A stretch of 8,389 bases of DNA, from NCBI GenBank assembly GCA_036494715.1, contig DASXNY010000021.1:1-8389 (forward strand), written 5' to 3'. The stretch is from JAICJR01 sp036494715. GTDB taxonomy: Bacteria > Actinomycetota > Thermoleophilia > Solirubrobacterales > Thermoleophilaceae. Shown here piece by piece: positions 6,788 to 8,389 of the stretch. Within the stretch, counting starts at the first letter, position 1. Every line of letters starts with the position of its first letter. The notes beneath the pieces are model-generated. The model was not told where the DNA came from. It worked only from the letters and a program-made list of their open reading frames with translations, and did no database searches. Made by a program: the position numbers and the translations under genes.

Positions 6788-7557
6788 GCGGCTCGGTCCT
6801 CCTTCTTCGATTTGCCTAGGCGCCGGCTGAGCTCGCGCGCCTCGTTGTCGAGAACGGGTCGAAGGCCGGCGATGCGCGACGGCGTGAGGCGCATCGTCGG
6901 GCCGGAAAGGCTCAGGGCGGCGATCACGTCGCCGGTCGGTCCGCGCACCGGCGAGGCCATGGCGCTCAGGCCGACCTCGAGCTCGTCGATCGCGGTGGCG
7001 AACTCGTCCGCCCGGATCTGCTCGAGCTCGGTCTCGAGCTGCTCGCGGTCGACGACGGTGTGCGGCGTGAGCCGGGCGAGGCGGCCGGGCGGCAGCTCGG
7101 CCGCGCCGAAGGCCAGGAAGATCTTGCCGTTGGCGGTGCAGTGGTAGTCCACGCGCCGGTCCACCCACTGACCGGTGCCGAGGAAGTGGCGCGCGTCGGC
7201 CTGCGCGAGGTGCTCGACCCCGAACGCGGTCGGCACGGCGAGGTTGACGGTCTCGCCGCTCTCGTCCGACAGCGCCTGCAGCGACGGCTCGGACAGCTCG
7301 ACGAGGTTGCGGTCGACGGCGCCGCGGTGGGCGAAGCGCATGATCGCGGGGCCGGGCTCGAAGGTGCCGCGCTGGCCCGTCTGGTGCACGAGGCCGTGGC
7401 GCTCGAGCGTGCTGAGCAGGCGCGAGGTCGTGCTCTTCGGCAGGTCCGCGGCCTCGGTGAGCTCGGCGAGCGTGGTCGGGCCCTCGTTGTCGAGCAGGTG
7501 CACCAGCAGCGTGGCGGCGCGGTCGATCGATTGGGGAGTGGTGGCGGTCTTGCTCAT
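6784..7557 (-). CDS. IclR-family transcriptional regulator
   Basis: A 257-residue regulator. The N-terminal winged helix-turn-helix covers about residues 10-70, with T-T-L-A-E-L-T-E-A-A-D-L-P-K-S-T-T-S-R-L-L at 27-47 as helix-turn-helix. The IclR effector-binding domain covers about 75-250, with the conserved Y-H-C-T-A-N-G-K-I-F-L-A-F-G and, late, G-L-S-A-M-A-S-P-V-R-G-P-T-G-D-V-I-A-A-L-S motifs. Length is typical (about 250-270). It is the first gene of the minus-strand operon and divergent from the MttB-family gene. A palindrome of IclR-operator type lies only 3 nt upstream of its ATG, so it probably represses itself, the whole operon and perhaps the divergent gene, responding to a substrate or product of demethylation. 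The ATG at 7557 lacks a Shine-Dalgarno sequence at normal distance. A TTG at 7614 is in frame but would put the palindrome inside the coding sequence. Confidence 0.9.
   Translation of the reverse strand: MSKTATTPQSIDRAATLLVHLLDNEGPTTLAELTEAADLPKSTTSRLLSTLERHGLVHQTGQRGTFEPGPAIMRFAHRGAVDRNLVELSEPSLQALSDESGETVNLAVPTAFGVEHLAQADARHFLGTGQWVDRRVDYHCTANGKIFLAFGAAELPPGRLARLTPHTVVDREQLETELEQIRADEFATAIDELEVGLSAMASPVRGPTGDVIAALSLSGPTMRLTPSRIAGLRPVLDNEARELSRRLGKSKKEDRAA
6798..6804 (-). promoter_or_regulatory. Ribosome-binding site of the corrinoid protein gene
   Basis: On the minus strand this reads AAGGAGG, 10 nt before the ATG at 6787. It is embedded in the iclR codons for the C-terminal K-K-E-D-R. It fixes the start at 6787 and lets the corrinoid protein be initiated independently of iclR, consistent with a need for more carrier than regulator. 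Confidence 0.8.
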
Positions 7558-7560
7558 GAC

Positions 7561-7576
7561 TGGAACTGTAGTTCCA
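7561..7576. promoter_or_regulatory. Probable IclR operator (16-bp palindrome)
   Basis: TGGAACTGTAGTTCCA: perfect 7-bp arms (TGGAACT/AGTTCCA) around a 2-nt centre. The outer TGGAA...TTCCA halves are those of classic IclR-family boxes. It lies 3 nt upstream of the iclR ATG, inside the predicted leader of the minus-strand operon, and overlaps the -35 position of the predicted plus-strand promoter. One dimer pair here could block both directions. That the adjacent regulator binds it is inference. Confidence 0.75.
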
Positions 7577-7590
7577 CCTATGGGTATGAT
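7562..7590 (+). promoter_or_regulatory. Candidate promoter of the MttB-family methyltransferase gene
   Basis: TATGAT at 7585-7590 matches five of six bases of the -10 consensus. A 17-nt spacing puts the -35 position on GGAACT (7562-7567), inside the palindrome, which does not resemble TTGACA; the promoter may therefore depend on an activator or on an alternative (GGAAC-type ECF) sigma factor. Transcription would begin near 7597, leaving a leader of about 32 nt. Confidence 0.5.
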
Positions 7591-7614
7591 TGCGCTCCCT
7601 GGACCGATCGTCAA
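7586..7614 (-). promoter_or_regulatory. Candidate promoter of the iclR-corrinoid-metVF operon
   Basis: Read on the minus strand: TTGACG (7614-7609, five of six bases of -35), a 17-nt spacer, and AATCAT (7591-7586, four of six of -10). The start would be near 7579, so the palindrome at 7576-7561 would lie just after the start point, a roadblock or occlusion position for a repressor. The -10 overlaps that of the opposing promoter. Confidence 0.5.
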
Positions 7615-7620
7615 GGAGGA
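7613..7620 (+). promoter_or_regulatory. Ribosome-binding site of the MttB-family gene
   Basis: AAGGAGGA, with its core ending 9 nt before the ATG at 7629; one of the strongest Shine-Dalgarno matches in the window. It fixes the start codon and predicts high expression. Its first two bases are shared with the predicted -35 of the opposing operon. Confidence 0.85.
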
Positions 7621-7628
7621 GGGCTCCG

Positions 7629-8389
7629 ATGTTCGTGAACTCGCTGCCGCGCTACGAGATCCTCAGCGAGGATGCGATGGCCGTGCTCGACCGCGGCTGG
7701 CGCCGGATCGTCAGCGAGATCGGGGTCGAGTTCCTGCTCGAGGACGCGCTCGAGGAGTTCCGCAAGGCCGGGCAGAAGGTCGAGGGCGACAAGGTCATCC
7801 TCGATCCCGACTTCCTGCTCGAGCAGGTGGCCAAGGCGCCGACCGAATTCGACCTCCAGGCGCGCAACCCGGCCAACAGCGCGCACATCGGCGGCGACCA
7901 CATGGTGTTCGCGTCGGTCTACGGCTGCCCGTTCGTACGCCAGGGCGACACGCGCCGCGAGGCCACGATGGATGACTTCGAGAACCTGGTGCGCCTGTCG
8001 CAGGCGTTCCCCGAGCTCGACTCGCCGGGCGGCACGATCTGCGAGCCCAACGACCGCCCGCTCGACTCGCGCCACCTCGACATGGTCTACGCGCTGCAGA
8101 CGCTGTCGGACAAGCCATACATGGGCTCTGTCACGAGCGGCCCGAACGCGGCGGACACAATTCGCATGGGGGAGATCCTGTTCGGTGGGCGCGAGGCGAT
8201 CGAGCAGACGCCGGCGTCGATCTCGCTGATCAACGTCAACTCGCCGTTGCGCTACGACGACCGCATGCTGAGCGCGCTCGTCGAGTACGCGCGCGCGGGC
8301 CAGGCGGTGATCATCACGCCGTTCCTGCTGATGGGCGCGATGTCGCCCGTGTCGATCCCGGCCACGCTCGCGCAGCAGATGGCGGAGGC
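7629..8389 (+). CDS. MttB-superfamily amine:corrinoid methyltransferase, 3'-truncated
   Basis: The first 253 residues of a trimethylamine methyltransferase-family protein; the frame is open to the right edge. It would transfer a methyl group from a methylated amine to the Co(I) corrinoid protein encoded across the divergent region. Family features are the N-terminal L-S-E-D-A-M-A-V-L-D-R-G-W-R-R-I-V-S-E-I-G-V-E-F (12-35), the I-N-V-N-S-P-L-R-Y-D-D block near 203-213 and T-P-F-L-L-M-G-A-M-S-P-V-S-I-P in the last third. Family members run about 470-510 residues, so roughly half is missing. True MttB has pyrrolysine encoded by in-frame UAG near residue 330, beyond the window; no in-frame UAG occurs in the visible part. 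Bacterial members without pyrrolysine (MtgB, MtpB, MtcB) act on glycine betaine, proline betaine or carnitine, so a quaternary amine is the likeliest substrate. The ATG at 7629 has a strong ribosome-binding site. Confidence 0.92.
   Translation, partial: MFVNSLPRYEILSEDAMAVLDRGWRRIVSEIGVEFLLEDALEEFRKAGQKVEGDKVILDPDFLLEQVAKAPTEFDLQARNPANSAHIGGDHMVFASVYGCPFVRQGDTRREATMDDFENLVRLSQAFPELDSPGGTICEPNDRPLDSRHLDMVYALQTLSDKPYMGSVTSGPNAADTIRMGEILFGGREAIEQTPASISLINVNSPLRYDDRMLSALVEYARAGQAVIITPFLLMGAMSPVSIPATLAQQMAE

Noticed and set aside
6788..7168. N-terminal extension of the corrinoid protein to 7168
   Set aside because: The extension is arginine-rich and overlaps iclR out of frame; the ATG at 6787 has a strong ribosome-binding site and gives the family's normal length.
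7558..7614. Longer iclR start at TTG 7614
   Set aside because: It would place the palindrome and both promoters inside the coding sequence, and the added residues do not look like an IclR N terminus.
7611..8075. Minus-strand open frame of 154 codons opposite the MttB-family gene
   Set aside because: It is a shadow: the plus strand from 7629 is open to the window end and matches the methyltransferase family throughout.
1..8389. tRNA or other RNA genes, CRISPR arrays, insertion sequences, phage remnants
   Set aside because: Gene coverage is nearly continuous, the only gap over a few bases is 71 nt, and no repeat arrays, transposase motifs or cloverleaf-like sequences were seen.

Overview
The window is high-GC (roughly 70% by eye), densely coding bacterial DNA with strong G/C third-position bias. 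It carries one coherent metabolic locus for corrinoid- and tetrahydrofolate-dependent methyl-group transfer. Composition and gene styles suggest a high-GC actinobacterium (for example a Thermoleophilia/Solirubrobacterales-like lineage), but a high-GC alphaproteobacterium cannot be excluded because no phylogenetic marker is present.

Layout. (1) 1-1551, plus strand: the C-terminal part of a membrane-anchored iron-sulfur oxidoreductase (HdrD/GlpC/DgcB-like), cut off by the left edge of the window. (2) 7557 down to 1548, minus strand: seven genes with essentially no intergenic DNA. In transcription order they are an IclR-family regulator, a corrinoid protein, MetV (MTHFR C-terminal family protein), MetF (methylenetetrahydrofolate reductase), a pterin-binding methyl-THF:corrinoid methyltransferase, a RACE-type [2Fe-2S]/ASKHA reductive activator, and a DUF1638 protein. 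Junctions are 4-nt overlap, 2-nt gap, 14-, 29-, 4- and 4-nt overlap. The last gene converges on the Fe-S gene, and the two stop codons share the palindrome CTAG at 1548-1551. (3) 7558-7628: a 71-nt divergent control region with a 16-bp palindrome of IclR-operator type and plausible promoters in both directions. (4) 7629 to the right edge, plus strand: the N-terminal half of an MttB-superfamily (trimethylamine/betaine:corrinoid) methyltransferase.

How the parts fit. The MttB-family enzyme would move a methyl group from a methylated (probably quaternary) amine onto the corrinoid protein. The pterin-binding methyltransferase would move it from there onto tetrahydrofolate. MetF/MetV would oxidise methyl-THF to methylene-THF, feeding C1 metabolism. 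The RACE protein would rescue corrinoid that has oxidised to Co(II). The IclR protein probably senses the substrate or a product and controls both directions from the shared operator. The convergent Fe-S protein may handle electrons released by methyl-THF oxidation or by a later demethylation step. DUF1638 has no established function that I know of. The substrate cannot be read from this sequence. Every stretch longer than 71 nt is covered by a gene; I see no RNA genes, mobile elements, CRISPR arrays or intrinsic terminators.
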